Notes: generated by a model not told the origin, from the letters alone. DNA of 62,000 nucleotides from Bolinopsis microptera (GCF_026151205.1 NC_087081.1:12482340-12544339); one strand, 5' to 3'; positions 22,804 to 34,595 are shown, numbered from the stretch's first letter. A program made the numbers and translations.

Positions 22804-23387
22804 CAGTATTCAGTATTCAGTATTCAGTATTCAGTATTCAGTATTCAGTATTCAGTATTCAGTATTCAGTATTCAGTATTCAGTATTCAGTAATCAGTAT
22901 TCAGTAATCAGTATTCAGTATTCAGTATTCAGTATTCAGTATTCAGTATTCAGTATGCAGTATTCAGTAATCAGTATTCAGTATTCAGTATTCAGTATTC
23001 AGTATTCAGTATTCAGTATTCAGTATTCAGTATTCAGTATTCAGTATTCAGTATTCAGTATTCAGTATTCAGTATTCAGTATTCAGTATTCAGTATTCAG
23101 TATTCAGTATTCAGTATTCAGTATTCAGTATTCAGTATTCAGTATTCAGTATTCAGTATTCAGTATTCAGTATTCAGTATTCAGTATTCAGTATTCAGTA
23201 TTCAGTATTCAGTATTCAGTATTCAGTATTCAGTATTCAGTATTCAGTATTCGGTAGTCGGTGTTCAGTATTCAGTATTCAGTATTCAGTATTCAGTATT
23301 CAGTATTCAGTATTCAGTATTCAGTATTCAGTATTCAGTATTCAGTATTCAGTATTCAGTATTCAGTATTCAGTATTTAGTATTTAG
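22792..23387 (+). repeat. 7-bp satellite, ATTCAGT
   Basis: About 85 units with a few single-base variants (AATCAGT, ATGCAGT, a disturbed patch near 23252-23264). The unit equals the 11-bp unit minus one ATTC tetramer. A short inverted array lies at 19645-19749. Confidence 0.95.
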
Positions 23388-23467
23388 TTTGATTCACGAT
23401 GTCAATCCTTCGCAGCTTGGTAAGGCCTATTGGTGCATTTGCCGATTATAATATCTTGTCACGATCC

Positions 23468-23599
23468 TATTTGACGGATGTTACCTGTTTAAATTTATTT
23501 GAAGTAGCGCGGGACGCTTTTTTCTCGAAATATAATTGGCTCGATGGCAATAAATGCTACGAGGTAGCGCGCCCCGGGCCAAATCATTAACAATGGTCA
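23468..23599 (+). repeat. Left arm of inverted repeat around the 8-bp array
   Basis: The reverse complement of 25397-25507, with a short gap. Shared words include TATTTGACGGATGTTAC, GAAGTAGCG, GGGCCAAATCATTAACAATG. The two arms enclose about 1.8 kb including the 991-bp array. Confidence 0.8.
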
Positions 23600-23619
23600 A
23601 AGAACTTTGCCAACACAAA

Positions 23620-24030
23620 AGGGGCGAGCGTGCTAAATCACTTTACAGTCGATCTTCGAGATTGTTCTGAAAGGGCCCCCGACAGTTGAAACCAATTTCA
23701 ATCGATGTATTTTCGAACGCTGATTCCGAATCACCCTCCGAATCACCCCCCCCCCCCCCCCCCCCCATACCATGACATAGGGTTAAAATGCTCCCCTGAC
23801 GAGATATTGGCGAAAAAATTGTTTCGATCACGTGATATGACCGTATAAGGAAGTTAGTCTAATATCTAGTTAGGGTTAGGGTTTCAGCATATGCTTTTGT
23901 TAAGGATTGGGTTAGGGTTAGGGTTGGAATCAGATTAGAGGGTTAGGGTTTCGAATAGTCGTTCAGGACCAGCTAGAAAAGGGGTTGAAAAAGTCACGTG
24001 ACAGTCGAGTGTAGAGTGATTAATCATCAT
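23620..24030 (+). repeat. Dispersed repeat Z, copy 1
   Basis: Starts GCGAGCGTGCTAAATCACT and contains GATCACGTGATATG, a TTAGGG-like patch and TCACGTGACAGTCGAGTGTA, ending TGATTAATCATCATCC. Two more copies are at 44258-44610 and 45900-46240. It contains a 21-C run at 23746-23766. Frames in it are not conserved between copies. Confidence 0.85.
23746..23766 (+). repeat. Poly-C tract (21 C)
   Basis: Uninterrupted C run inside repeat Z. The other Z copies lack it. Confidence 0.9.
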
Positions 24031-24290
24031 CCCAAAAGGGGCCCTTTAGATGGGGTCTTAAAAACTCGATCTTGAATATTCACCCTCAAGTCGACTTTTA
24101 AAGCTTCATTATATACTTTTCCCCTCCAAATATTCCTTTAACCAGAGCCCTAGCCTTTTCGCTTGAAGTAGCGCGCGACCGCCGTATGTAAATTAAATTA
24201 ATTTTTAACTTGGTTGTTCAGGCGAATAGATTTTAGATAATTTTAAAACTTTAGTAAATATATTTTTGAGATGTTTGTGTCATTATATTT

Positions 24291-25281
24291 TGATTTGATT
24301 TGATGATTTGATGATTTGATGATTTGATGATTTGATGATTTGATGATTTGATGATTTGATGATTTGATGATTTGATGATTTGATGATTTGATGATTTGAT
24401 GATTTGATGATTTGATGATTTGATGATTTGATGATTTGATGATTTGATGATTTGATGATTTGATGATTTGATGATTTGATGATTTGATGATTTGATGATT
24501 TGATGATTTGATGATTTGATGATTTGATGATTTGATGATTTGATGATTTGATGATTTGATGATTTGATGATTTGATGATTTGATGATTTGATGATTTGAT
24601 GATTTGATGATTTGATGATTTGATGATTTGATGATTTGATGATTTGATGATTTGATGATTTGATGATTTGATGATTTGATGATTTGATGATTTGATGATT
24701 TGATGATTTGATGATTTGATGATTTGATGATTTGATGATTTGATGATTTGATGATTTGATGATTTGATGATTTGATGATTTGATGATTTGATGATTTGAT
24801 GATTTGATGATTTGATGATTTGATGATTTGATGATTTGATGATTTGATGATTTGATGATTTGATGATTTGATGATTTGATGATTTGATGATTTGATGATT
24901 TGATGATTTGATGATTTGATGATTTGATGATTTGATGATTTGATGATTTGATGATTTGATGATTTGATGATTTGATGATTTGATGATTTGATGATTTGAT
25001 GATTTGATGATTTGATGATTTGATGATTTGATGATTTGATGATTTGATGATTTGATGATTTGATGATTTGATGATTTGATGATTTGATGATTTGATGATT
25101 TGATGATTTGATGATTTGATGATTTGATGATTTGATGATTTGATGATTTGATGATTTGATGATTTGATGATTTGATGATTTGATGATTTGATGATTTGAT
25201 GATTTGATGATTTGATGATTTGATGATTTGATGATTTGATGATTTGATGATTTGATGATTTGATGATTTGATGATTTGATT
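24291..25281 (+). repeat. 8-bp satellite, TGATTTGA, about 124 units
   Basis: Essentially perfect over 991 bp apart from the first units. Because 8 is not a multiple of 3, every frame repeats with a 24-nt period; the minus strand reads SNHQIIKS over and over with no stop. The 336-codon frame is a by-product of the repeat. Confidence 0.97.
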
Positions 25282-25396
25282 AGAAAGCGGCAAAAGATTT
25301 TACTTGTGAATCAGGCGCGTCACGTAGTACGCGTTGACTCAGCTAGCTACTAGGTACGTGAACTCAAAATAAACGTTATACCGAATATCCCCTTGA

Positions 25397-25507
25397 CCAT
25401 TGTTAATGATTTGGCCCGGCGCGCGCTACTTCGTAGCACTTGCCATCAAGAAGAAAGCGGCGCACGCTACTTCGAAGAAATTTAGACGAGTAACATCCGT
25501 CAAATAT
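25397..25507 (-). repeat. Right arm of inverted repeat around the 8-bp array
   Basis: Pairs with 23468-23599. See that entry. Confidence 0.8.
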
Positions 25508-27783
25508 CCCCAAACTTCCTTTTCATTTCAAGCCACCTCCTTGTGTTTTTTAACTTTGAACTCTCGGCTTTAGCTCTCTCGCCCAAAAATTCGCATCGAT
25601 GAGTAGCACGAGTCAAACTCGGCGCACGTCTTGTGGTTATAAATTATCAATTATAAATATATATTAGTACAATACTTGTTTCCAAAGTTTAATAGTATCT
25701 GCAACAACAATTATGAATGAAAATGTCAACCCTCCTAAATTTCATTTAACCTGTAATTAACCATGTGCTTTCCTGCCACTGCGGGCGCGTATGTTTCACA
25801 AGTACAAATTAACAGCGGGAAGTGGGCGCGCGCCTATGGATAGAAAAACTTCCAGATCGTTGGTCTCCAACCATTTGCGAAGCAATTCACAATTGTAGGT
25901 TTAAAACCTACCAGGACGCGTACCATTGAAACAAGTATTTTATGAGTATCACCCGTTACGAAGAAAGAATGCTAGTTTGCGCGGCGCGTCGAGGTAGGTA
26001 TTCACCTAACCATGTGCTTTCGCGCCACTTCGGGCGTGCTTGTTTCACAAGTCAAGAAAAGCACCTATCCACGAACCCCGATGGGAAGGTTCGTGCGCGC
26101 GTGCGCAGTGCTGACAACAGCGTCTATGTAGCGCAGGTAGTCTTGGCACTTCTCCATCCAGTATGCAGTAACCACTTTTCAGGTTTCTATACACAGGAGG
26201 AGCTAAGTCACTCCTGCGCGCAGTGTTGTGACCTCCCTTCGTCGTATTTTACACATATTTGGATGTTGGCAATTTATTCCATCGATAATTTTAAAGTTTT
26301 AACATTTTTATATTAAATTCTTTTTTAATTTAGTTCTAAAACGATTATGCTTGCTTTCTGTGAAAATTTAATGTACTTTCGTAAAATAATTTTGATGTGG
26401 CAGCGATTTGAAAAGGAAATTAGTTAAAAATAATACAAAAAAATTGGACATTTTTTGATATTAAAACATGAATAACTTGGGCTGTGTTGACAGTAGAAAA
26501 ATTTATTAACCTCTATCCGACAGCTTTAAAATTTTTCTACGCGCCGCGCATTGCTCTATCCAGAGCCCTTGCGCTTGCAGTAGCGCGCGCCCGCCTCACG
26601 GCTTTTTTCTTGACTTGTGAAACAAGCGCGCCCGCAGTGGCGCGAAAGCACATGGTTAGGTGAACGCCGCGCAAATCCACGCGCGCATTTTAGCGTGTCA
26701 AAATCGTTTAAAACTAGAATTAGTTGATGAAGGAGCATAATGCAGATCATACGTTGTACGTGTGGCTTGAACATTATGATTTCGCGCCATTTCTTGTTTC
26801 TGCACTCGCTTTGAACTTTCATGGCTTTAACAGCAGTTATCGACTGACGACTTTGCTGTATTACATAGTGTACTTGGTACATAATTGATCAACGATAATA
26901 GGAGGAACCCCTGCAAGCTTTAAAGGGCTCGTGTTACTTTAACATCACTTTTGAATTTCACGAAAGCAGATAAAAGGTAGGTTTTCGTTGAATCAAAGTA
27001 AGCTAATATCAATTAGAACGAGTATAATTGTGTTACTTTAATACATCGCTTGGTACTGTATTTTATAGTTAACTAACGACATTCTCGCTTTAGGTTATTT
27101 TATATAAAACACTTTTATCATTGTTGATTGTGACTTGTCCAATCATTGCACTAGTTTATTACAAAGATTATCAAAATCTTGCGGTAAAATTATTATACAA
27201 GCACCCATAAATGACAAAAGTCATTTAATTTCAACAGTCCTCATTGCTTTTGTGATTTCCTGCAGCTCTTACTACTGGGCAGCTCTTACTACTGGGCAGG
27301 TCGCCCCGTGGTGGTTCATGGAGGCGTCTCGAAAAAAAACTGACTGAACTATAATCTACATATGATAAGTGCTTATTAACCCTCTGCTTTAATTCAAACC
27401 TTTTATAGAATCTACATATGAACTTACAATGTTTTGCAGTTTTAGTGACGTTGCAGAAACTCCGGAATACTGTGGATTGGGAGGAGGAGAAAGTGATAAT
27501 TCTGTTATATGGCCTGTTTCTAGGACACGATAAACTTCCTAATAAGGTATTTTTTTCAGGATACGATAAACTTCTTAATAAGGTATGATCTGTAGCTAGG
27601 ACACGATTAACTTCCTAATACAGTATGTGTAGATGATAACCTCCCTTCCTCTTCTAGATCAGATGGCTAAGTTACGGTGCAAAGACGGGTAGCTTGAGAC
27701 TACCCGTTGTTACCTATAATCTAACTCACTCTTTCCACATACGCGGCTAACCTGTTCCCGATCAATATTCAGGTAGTGGAGAA
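25508..27783. other. Unassigned sequence with three copies of a ~50-bp repeat
   Basis: ACCATGTGCTTTCxxGCCACT..GGGCG..TGTTTCACAAGT occurs forward near 25760 and 26009 and reversed at 26597-26662. A GACGAAGGGAGGTCACAACA..CTGCGCGCAGGAGTG segment (reversed at 26205-26250) recurs near 32035-32070. A small perfect hairpin, ACGGGTAG/CTACCCGT, lies at 27685-27707. No coding frame is convincing. Confidence 0.6.
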
Positions 27784-29640
27784 CTTAGAGTTAGATTATT
27801 TATTCCGCTTTTTGATTTTCCCCAGTCTTCATGCTAGATTCCCGTTCATTTTAGAACCTCATTTAATCAGTCGGCCTTACTAAAGAACCTCTCACCCTAA
27901 TAAGAACACGTAACTTGAAGTCTGATCGACTACATAGCTTTCGCTACAGCACTAACACGTGCATTTACAGAGGAGCAAAAGTTTGCGGAGGCATCCTAGA
28001 ACGGTACATATTTTAACATATCATGCACAGGTGCCATTCTGTTTGTTTGGTTCACAGCTATTTCCTACTCCTAGACTCCGTGTTCGGACTTTTGATTTCT
28101 GTACCAGTTTATCGTTAACTTAGAGTTAGATTATTTATTCCGCGTTTTGATTTTCCCCACTCTCCATGCTAGATTCCCGTTCATTTTAGAGCCTCATTTA
28201 ATCAGTCGGCCTTACTAAAGAACCTCTCACCCTCTTAAGAACACGTAACTTTAAGTCTGATCAACTACATAGCTTTCGCTACAGCACTAACACGTGCATT
28301 TACAGAGGAGCAAAAGTTTGCGGAGGCATCCTAGAACGGTACATATTTTAATATATCATGCACGGGTGCCATTCTGTTTGTTAGGTTCACAGCTATTTCC
28401 TACTCCTAGACTCCGTGTTCGGACTTTTGATTTCTGTACCAGTTTATCGTTAACTTAGAGTTAGATTATTTATTCCGCTTTTTGATTTTCCCCACTCTCC
28501 ATGCTATTATTGTTAGATTCCCGTTCATTTTAGAGCCTCATTTAATCAGTCGGCCTTACTAAAGAACCTCTCACCCTAATAAGAACACGTAACTTGAAGT
28601 CTGATCGACTACATAGCTTTCGCTACAGCACTAACACGTGCATTTACAGAGGAGCAAAAGTTTGTGGAGGCATCCTAGAACGGTACATATTTTAACATAT
28701 CATGCACGGGTGCTATTCTGTTTGTTTGGTTCACAGCTATTTCCTACTCCTAGACTCCGTGTTCGGACTTTTGATTTCTGTACCAGTTTATCGTTAACTT
28801 AGAGTTAGATTATTATTCCGCGTTTTGATTTTCCCCACTCTCCATGCTATTATTGCTAGATTCCTGTTCATTTCAGAGCCTCATTTAATCATTCGGCCTT
28901 ACTAAAGAACCTCTCACCCTCTTAAGAACACGTAACTTTAAGTCTGATCAACTATATAGCTTTCGCTACAGCACTAACACGTGCATTTACAGAGGAGCAA
29001 AAGTTTGCGGAGGCATCCTAGAACGGTACATATTTTAATATATCATGCACGGGTGCCATTCTGTTTGTTTGGTTCACAGCTATTTCCTACTCCTAGACTC
29101 CGTGTTCGGACTTTTGATTTCTGTACCAGTTTATCGTTAACTTAGAGTTAGATTATTATTCCGCGTTTTGATTTTCCCCACTCTCCATGCTATTATTGCT
29201 AGATTCCCGTTCATTTTAGAGCCTCAATTAATCAGTCGGCCTTACTAAAGAACCTCTCACCCTAATAAGAACACGTAACTTGAAGTCTGATCAACTACAT
29301 AGCTTTCGCTACAGCACTAACACGTGCATTTACAGAGGAGCAAAAGTTTGCGGAGGCATCCTAGAACGGTACATATTTTGATATATCATGCACGGGTGCT
29401 ATTCTGTTTGTTTGGTTCACAGCTATTTCCTACTCCTAGACTTTTGATTTCTGTACCAGTTTATCGTTAACTTAGAGTTAGATTATTATTCCGCGTTTTG
29501 ATTTTCCCCACTCTCCATGCTATTATTGCTAGATTCCTGTTCATTTCAGAGCCTCATTTAATCAGTCGGCCTTACTAAAGAACCTCTCACCCTCTTAAGA
29601 ACACGTAACTTTAAGTCTGATCAACTACATAGCTTTCGCA
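27784..29640 (+). repeat. Tandem array of 330-345-bp units (5.5 copies)
   Basis: Units start CTTAGAGTTAGATTATT at 27784, 28119, 28454, 28798, 29141 and 29471, spaced 335, 335, 344, 343 and 330 bp. Copies are nearly identical. Length differences come from small indels such as an inserted TATTATTG and loss of CGTGTTCGGA-type text in the fifth. No frame stays open across a unit and no known RNA gene was recognised. The last unit stops after about 170 bp. Confidence 0.95.
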
Positions 29641-29760
29641 TACCGTTTCGTATCACGTATTTATCATCTCTCCTTCTTCAGAGACTGGCTTTATTTCAAC
29701 ATACCGTATCGTATCACGTTTTTATCGTCTCTCCTTCTTCAGAGACAGGCTTTCTTTCAG
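29639..29760 (+). repeat. 61-bp tandem duplication
   Basis: CATACCGTxTCGTATCACG begins at 29639 and 29700. Both units end in CTTCTTCAGAGAC.GGCTTT.TTTCA. It abuts the large tandem array. Confidence 0.85.
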
Positions 29761-29763
29761 CAT

Positions 29764-30420
29764 GGTTACCCTAACCCAGAGACTTGATGGTATCAGGGTT
29801 CTCGATGTTCTGAGTAATGAATTTAGTTTTTCCCTTCATTCATTCTAAGTCCCACTGTGGCAGCAACCCTTTCTATCTCTTGCATCAGCGCAGTGGCGTA
29901 ACGAAAGGCCCTGCTGACCCCGCTGTGCAGGGGGGCGCCGTCTTAGGGGGCGCCAAATCGTCGTTTGAATGTGGGACAATTTCGAAAACTTAACTAAAGT
30001 ACTAGCAAAACTGCGTGTTTTGCTCTAGATACACACTTTTTTAGAGATTTTACCGGCGTATTCTCTAAAATCACCTAATTTGTTCAATTTTAGGGATGGG
30101 CACCAAAAGGGGAGGGGCGCCAACAGGGGGGGCGCTTTTTTCGGCAGGGGGCGCCAACAGGCAACGTTACGCCACTGCATCAGCGTCTCTGTCTCCTTTT
30201 CAGTATCTGCTATCAGAGCAATGTCATCCACAAAACCAGTGACCGATATCTTCTCCACCTTGACTCTCCTACTCCTATAAGGCTTAATGGTAAATCCTAT
30301 TTCAGGGTGCTTGCTTAAGGCTTGTCTCATGCAATAGTCTAGGGCTATTATAATGAACAGGTATGGTGCTAACATCTGCAAGATCTTAAGGAGAGAGTGG
30401 CGTGACACACCCTCTGTAAT
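29764..30420 (-). pseudogene. RTE-like reverse transcriptase fragment, split by a hAT MITE
   Basis: On the minus strand 30420-30178 reads LAPYLFIIIALDYCMRQALS, then GFTIKPYRSRRVKVEKISV and FVDDIALIADTEKE. This is the RT palm with the catalytic (F)VDD box that the LINE at 20-22 kb has lost. The same protein resumes beyond the MITE at 29882-29764 (MQEIERVAATVGLRMNEGK). One frameshift in the AAAAAC run near 29838 follows. The MITE (29891-30177) inserted inside this codon context with an 8-bp duplication. The open frame of 132 codons here runs into MITE sequence and is not a natural protein. Confidence 0.8.
29891..30177 (+). mobile_element. hAT-type MITE, 287 bp, copy 1
   Basis: TIR CAGTGGCGTAACG / CGTTACGCCACTG with a perfect 8-bp target duplication CATCAGCG (29883-29890, 30178-30185). 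Both the TIR and the duplication length are diagnostic of hAT. The interior is rich in GGGGGGCGCC blocks near both ends, with an AT-rich core. No coding capacity. It is inserted in the RTE-like RT remnant, so it is younger than that LINE. Confidence 0.95.
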
Positions 30421-30423
30421 CAA

Positions 30424-31413
30424 TAAAATTTTGCAAAACTTTCAGAAATACTAAGTTTGACCCAGATTTAAAGGTCGCTAGACTGAATGTAATATTTCAG
30501 TTAACAACTCTACCTCGATTCGATGCAGTGCACAGTGGGAGAGGTTGAAGTTGACGTTCAAGCAGTCACCCTGCCGAACAAGAAATCTTTCAGGCCAAGA
30601 GGCTAGGTGACTAGAAACTCAATCACTATATCTGTGAAACTTGTCGGGAGCACTGTTATGTGAGTTATTTTACCTTCTAAATTCCAATGAGCATGAAAAT
30701 TACCCAGGTTCATGGAATGCACGAAAATGAACAAAAATTAATATTCTCCTAAAACTAAAAGTGCTCAGAACGGTTTAAAACTGGCCGGAAAGCGTTTAGA
30801 TTGGTCCTAGGACCACTCAAACCAAGTTTGGGAATCACTGCATGTCTACAACCGATGTAACCAATGTTCCAAAATGTTCCAATTTTGTCCCAATAACTCG
30901 TTCACCAGCCTACCTCCGTTCACCAGCATGCGCTGTGACCATCATGGTCACGGCGCAAGATGCGCGCAGTTTAAAATTGCGGGAACACATTTTAATTGCC
31001 ATTGTACATTATAGTACATAGTGGACAGTGGAGTGTGTGGTCTGATACTTGATAGTAGACAGAGGTTATATTTGAAACATTCCCGGTGCCTTCAACTGTT
31101 CTTTACTGTGCATGCACTGACTATTTGATTGCTTAAACGAATAGGCGAGCCTTCAAAAAACATTAGTTTCAATGTTTTCATAGTTTTATGATGCAAATAT
31201 AATTTTTCCATTTACATAACTGATAATACCCCCAATATCTTTTCAGGTGTGGAGGTCGGACCGAAACTGTAATCAGACACTAAACATTAACGAGGACCAA
31301 TTATTCTACTCCTTCAATGATGAATAAAGATCGCTGATTGCTTTTACTAATGTATAATGTTAAAATGAAAGAGAAACTATTGAGACGAAAGAGAAAAAGG
31401 CACTCATTTATTT
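30424..31413. other. Unassigned non-coding sequence
   Basis: No coding frame or repeat was recognised beyond a small palindrome around GTGACCATCATGGTCAC (30936-30952). Confidence 0.55.
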
Positions 31414-31421
31414 ATAGTTTT

Positions 31422-31496
31422 TTACCTGAGGACCCCAGGCTATTATGTTCATTAATATAGATTTGGCGGAATGACAGGCTGAGCGCGGCCCAGTAA
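31422..31496 (+). mobile_element. 75-bp MITE (TTACCTGAGG...GCCCAGTAA) with 8-bp duplication
   Basis: A perfect 8-bp direct repeat ATAGTTTT (31414-31421, 31497-31504) encloses the unit. The ends are short imperfect inverted repeats (TTACCTG-GG against TTACTGGG). The same sequence recurs at 33985-34059, at 53382-53458 (reversed), and partly at 32150-32195 and 53090-53380. An 8-bp duplication suggests mobilisation by a hAT-type transposase, although the ends lack the usual CAG start. Confidence 0.7.
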
Positions 31497-32082
31497 ATAG
31501 TTTTATGTCTTAACAATGATATTCGAAAGCTAATTTTAAAAACTGGCTCTGAATCCTTGCTAAATGATTTGGGAAGGTGTAAGGGCTTAATATGCCTGTA
31601 GACATCATTTTCAGTGGGTTTTATGAAGTTTATGATTAGAGTATATTTTGGGACTGAAATAAGCGCAAGACCTTCGACGTTTCTATTGCTACTGTTTTTT
31701 TAATTTAGCAAATATACAAACAAATTTTATACAGTCGTAAAGATAAAATATTTAGTTATCGGATAGAGACTTTAAAATTAAGTATTACAATAACCAAGCT
31801 AAAATATTCAATGTTAAACTCAAAAATTTTCACGCGTTTATGAAGAAATATTTAGTTCTGCGCGTAGTTTTTTGGTCACATCTACGGCAAATTGTCGCCA
31901 ATTTTGTTCATAATTTCAAAATGTTATTTAGTAAACAAATTACTTTCGGACTACATCCATATTGTTTATTCAAATCTAAAAGAAACAACATTTATTTGAC
32001 TTCAAAATTGTTCAATCTGAATGCGAGCTAATTACGACGAAGGGAGGTCACAACACTGCGCGCAGGAGTGTAAGTGCAAAGA

Positions 32083-32200
32083 AACTGCCACTAACTGCTA
32101 CTAACTGCCACTAACTGCCACAAACTGCCACTAACTGCTACTAACTTACTGGGCCGCGCTCAGCCTGTCATTCCGCCAAATCTATATTCGGGCTGAGTGA
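32083..32200 (+). repeat. CTGCCACTAA microsatellite joined to a reversed 75-bp MITE fragment
   Basis: About six 10-bp units (CTGCCACTAA with CTGCTACTAA variants) run to about 32145. They are directly followed by TTACTGGGCCGCGCTCAGCC, the reverse complement of the MITE end. The same pairing occurs at 53100-53240. Confidence 0.8.
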
Positions 32201-32724
32201 TTTACGACCTCCATCGCCTCAGAAAAAATGGCAGTACGCTCATTGGAAGTTGATGTGCGCGTGACCAGCATTCACGTGATCATTTAGAACCAATTGGGGC
32301 CTCAGAAAAGATACGTGCACGCAAACTGCCAATTGGAGAAAAGTAACGTATTAGCTAGAGGAGCCGCGCGCTGAGTTAGATTGTAAAATTTGATTATTGG
32401 ATTGTAAAATCGAGCGATATGAGTGTCATCAGTGATGTGCTGCTCACTGCACCTCGTGTTGTCACACTGCACAGTTACATCGGTACCTCCTTCATGTTTA
32501 TGTTGTTCCTGTAGTTAAAATATATTTTGATGACCTTTTCTTGCTCGTACGACATTTTTAAAAAATCGTCCAGTTGTCTACACTTGTTTATATTTAGCTG
32601 CCCGACATTTACTTCGTTTAAAGACCCTAGCGAAAGATGTTAGCTTTACTTAATATCAAAGTAACATGGTCCTGTCATGACTATCAATCTGATGAGGGAT
32701 GGTTTAGTTTGTCAATCAGTTTGC

Positions 32725-32942
32725 AGTTATATCTGAAGATTTTCTTTTATATACTCATGCTATGCATTTGAGTTAAATTTCCGAACTAAGGTCGTGTTAC
32801 TTAAATCCAAATCAAGAGGTTCAGGGTACTAGAAGTTATATCTGAAGATTTTCTTTTATATACTCATGCTATGCATTTGAGTTAAATTTCCGAACTAAGG
32901 TCGTGTTACTTAAATCCAAATCAAGAGGTTCAGGGTACTAGA
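32725..32942 (+). repeat. Perfect 109-bp tandem duplication
   Basis: AGTTATATCTGAAGATTTTC starts at 32725 and again at 32834. Both copies end CAGGGTACTAGA. No difference was seen between the copies, so it is recent or an assembly duplication. Confidence 0.9.
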
Positions 32943-33721
32943 AGGAACAAAATATGTCAAATTGATGTTGACCATTATACTGTCTGTTTGTTATAGTTTT
33001 TATTTCTTTCGGACTGCCTGTTCGGGCCCGGCTACTTTTTGTCGTTTTCAAAGAATGCCTGTGATCGAAAGAAATCTCTTAGATGTGATCTATAGATTAG
33101 TTCTGCCCTGCACCTTTTTCCTTTACAGTTAGTGTCAAAATTCTGAATTGGATCGTAGAAAAACACTTTAATGGTCTGATATTCATACTGTACAATCTTT
33201 GATGATGGATTAAGATATTTAATCCTAGTTATTACTTATTTAATAGATTGCATTGTGATGGAAATCATGTGTTCTCGTACTCTATATTAGTCACTTTGTC
33301 CTTAATCCTAGATGTTGTAAAATATTTAGTTTGTTTTAACATTTTTGCAAGAATAGATTAGTCTCCCTGAATTGAAATCGGGAGTTAATCTATATACATT
33401 ATCCTTTATTGTGAAATGCTTTGAGAGCGTCATAATTTGTTGTGTCTGATCTCACATATCAGTAGTGTGGATCAAACCAAACGTTTGATTTGTTTCTGTT
33501 AGTATCTGTGCATTGTTTAACCACAGGATACTTTTTTTCCCAAATTTTACAGTCATCCTCCCAGACAATTACATTCTATATTATGTTATCTTTTACAGAG
33601 TATTGTATAGCTCATCTAAATGGGCCAAGTTGTGTAAAAATTTCAAATTTAATAAATAACATTTTCTAATTGATGTATAGCCAAGACGAGTTCGTTAGTG
33701 TTCTCCTTGGTAATTTCATCT

Positions 33722-33795
33722 TAAATTCCTGTTTAATTCCTGTTTAATTCCTGTTTAATTCCTCTTTAATTCCTCTTTAATTCCTCTTTAATTCC
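33722..33795 (+). repeat. 11-bp tandem repeat, TTAATTCCTGT/TTAATTCCTCT
   Basis: About seven units, the first ones with CTGT and the last with CTCT. Confidence 0.9.
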
Positions 33796-33984
33796 GCGTT
33801 TTATTGTCTAATGTCTCTTGACCCCACCTTAAAGAAACACCGGTTACTGCTAGTGTTAGTAATTTCACACAATGGGAGTCAAGAGGCTTATTTCATCAAC
33901 CATCTAGTCTGTTAGCACTTGTTTTGGTCAACGGAACAACACAAGTGAAATATGATTCTTTGTTTCTGTTATCAGTGCTTGCTT

Positions 33985-34059
33985 TTACCTGAGGACCCCA
34001 GGCTATTATGTTCATTAATAGAGATTAGGCGGAATGACAGGCTGAGCGCGGCCCAGTTA
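33985..34059 (+). mobile_element. 75-bp MITE, second full copy
   Basis: Nearly identical to 31422-31496 (TTACCTGAGGACCCCAGGCT to GCGCGGCCCAG). The flanking 8-mers differ, so no duplication is preserved. Confidence 0.7.
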
Positions 34060-34494
34060 GTGCGATTCTTTCAATTTTGCCTAGGTCTAACTTCCATATC
34101 AGTTCAGATCGCCTTTGTGTGTTGTGCACTTGTGCCGTTCTTTTATGATATTCAACGATCATTCTGTGGTCTATATAAGTTCATAATTCGTTCTTTATCT
34201 ATCCGTCTGCCAATCAAATATTTTTGTAGTTTGTACAGTGTTGGTGGACAAGTTTTTAGCGTAGGTGTAAAATGATTTGAACGTTCAATATATCTGTTAT
34301 TGCATCCGGATCACGTATACTTTCAACTTTTACTTTTATGACGAAGCCTCTTGTAGTGAAGGTTTGATCTCAGAGTCAACTAAACCATAAACAGTCTTCT
34401 AAGAATAATTAGTTAAAATATAGCTTCACTCATTTGTACTGGTTCCGGCTATCTCGTGTGTTTTAAGTTTCAAATCCCCGTGTTCTGTTCTCAG

Positions 34495-34595
34495 GAAGCT
34501 GCCGTTAAATATTTTGTCTCGGAATTTAATAAACTTCATCTTTCAGTCGTACAATCCACAATATATTTCGATAGTGATACTGACTCTGAGATATA
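34495..34595 (+). pseudogene. Possible host exon interrupted by the LTR element
   Basis: A pyrimidine-rich tract ending TTCTGTTCTCAG (34483-34494) precedes an open frame with protein-like composition (EAAVKYFVSEFNKLHLS, then an acidic FDSDTDSE segment). The frame is cut by the LTR at 34596. Past the element, the same frame from the target duplication continues for about 13 codons to TGA near 42168. It could be the last exon of a disrupted gene. No family was recognised. Confidence 0.3.

Larger units (their letters stand above)
31505..34481. other. Unassigned sequence with small repeats
   Basis: Non-coding apart from the repeats listed separately (32083-32200, 32725-32942, 33722-33795, 33985-34059). 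Short open frames such as 31840-32031 have low-complexity, AT-driven composition and no support. Confidence 0.5.

Noticed and set aside
22120-23257. Two long frames of Ser-Ile-His/Tyr-Ser-Val repeats (257 and 100 codons)
   Set aside because: They are translations of the 11-bp and 7-bp satellites.
24283-25293. 336-codon minus-strand frame of SNHQIIKS repeats
   Set aside because: An 8-bp repeat without a stop is open in all three frames of that strand. No independent coding evidence.
27784-29640. CRISPR array or RNA gene cluster
   Set aside because: Units are long and wholly repeated with no variable spacers. No 5S, snRNA or tRNA features were recognised.
30025-30423. A single 132-aa reverse-transcriptase-like protein
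   Set aside because: The last third is hAT MITE sequence. The natural RT reading continues on the other side of the MITE.
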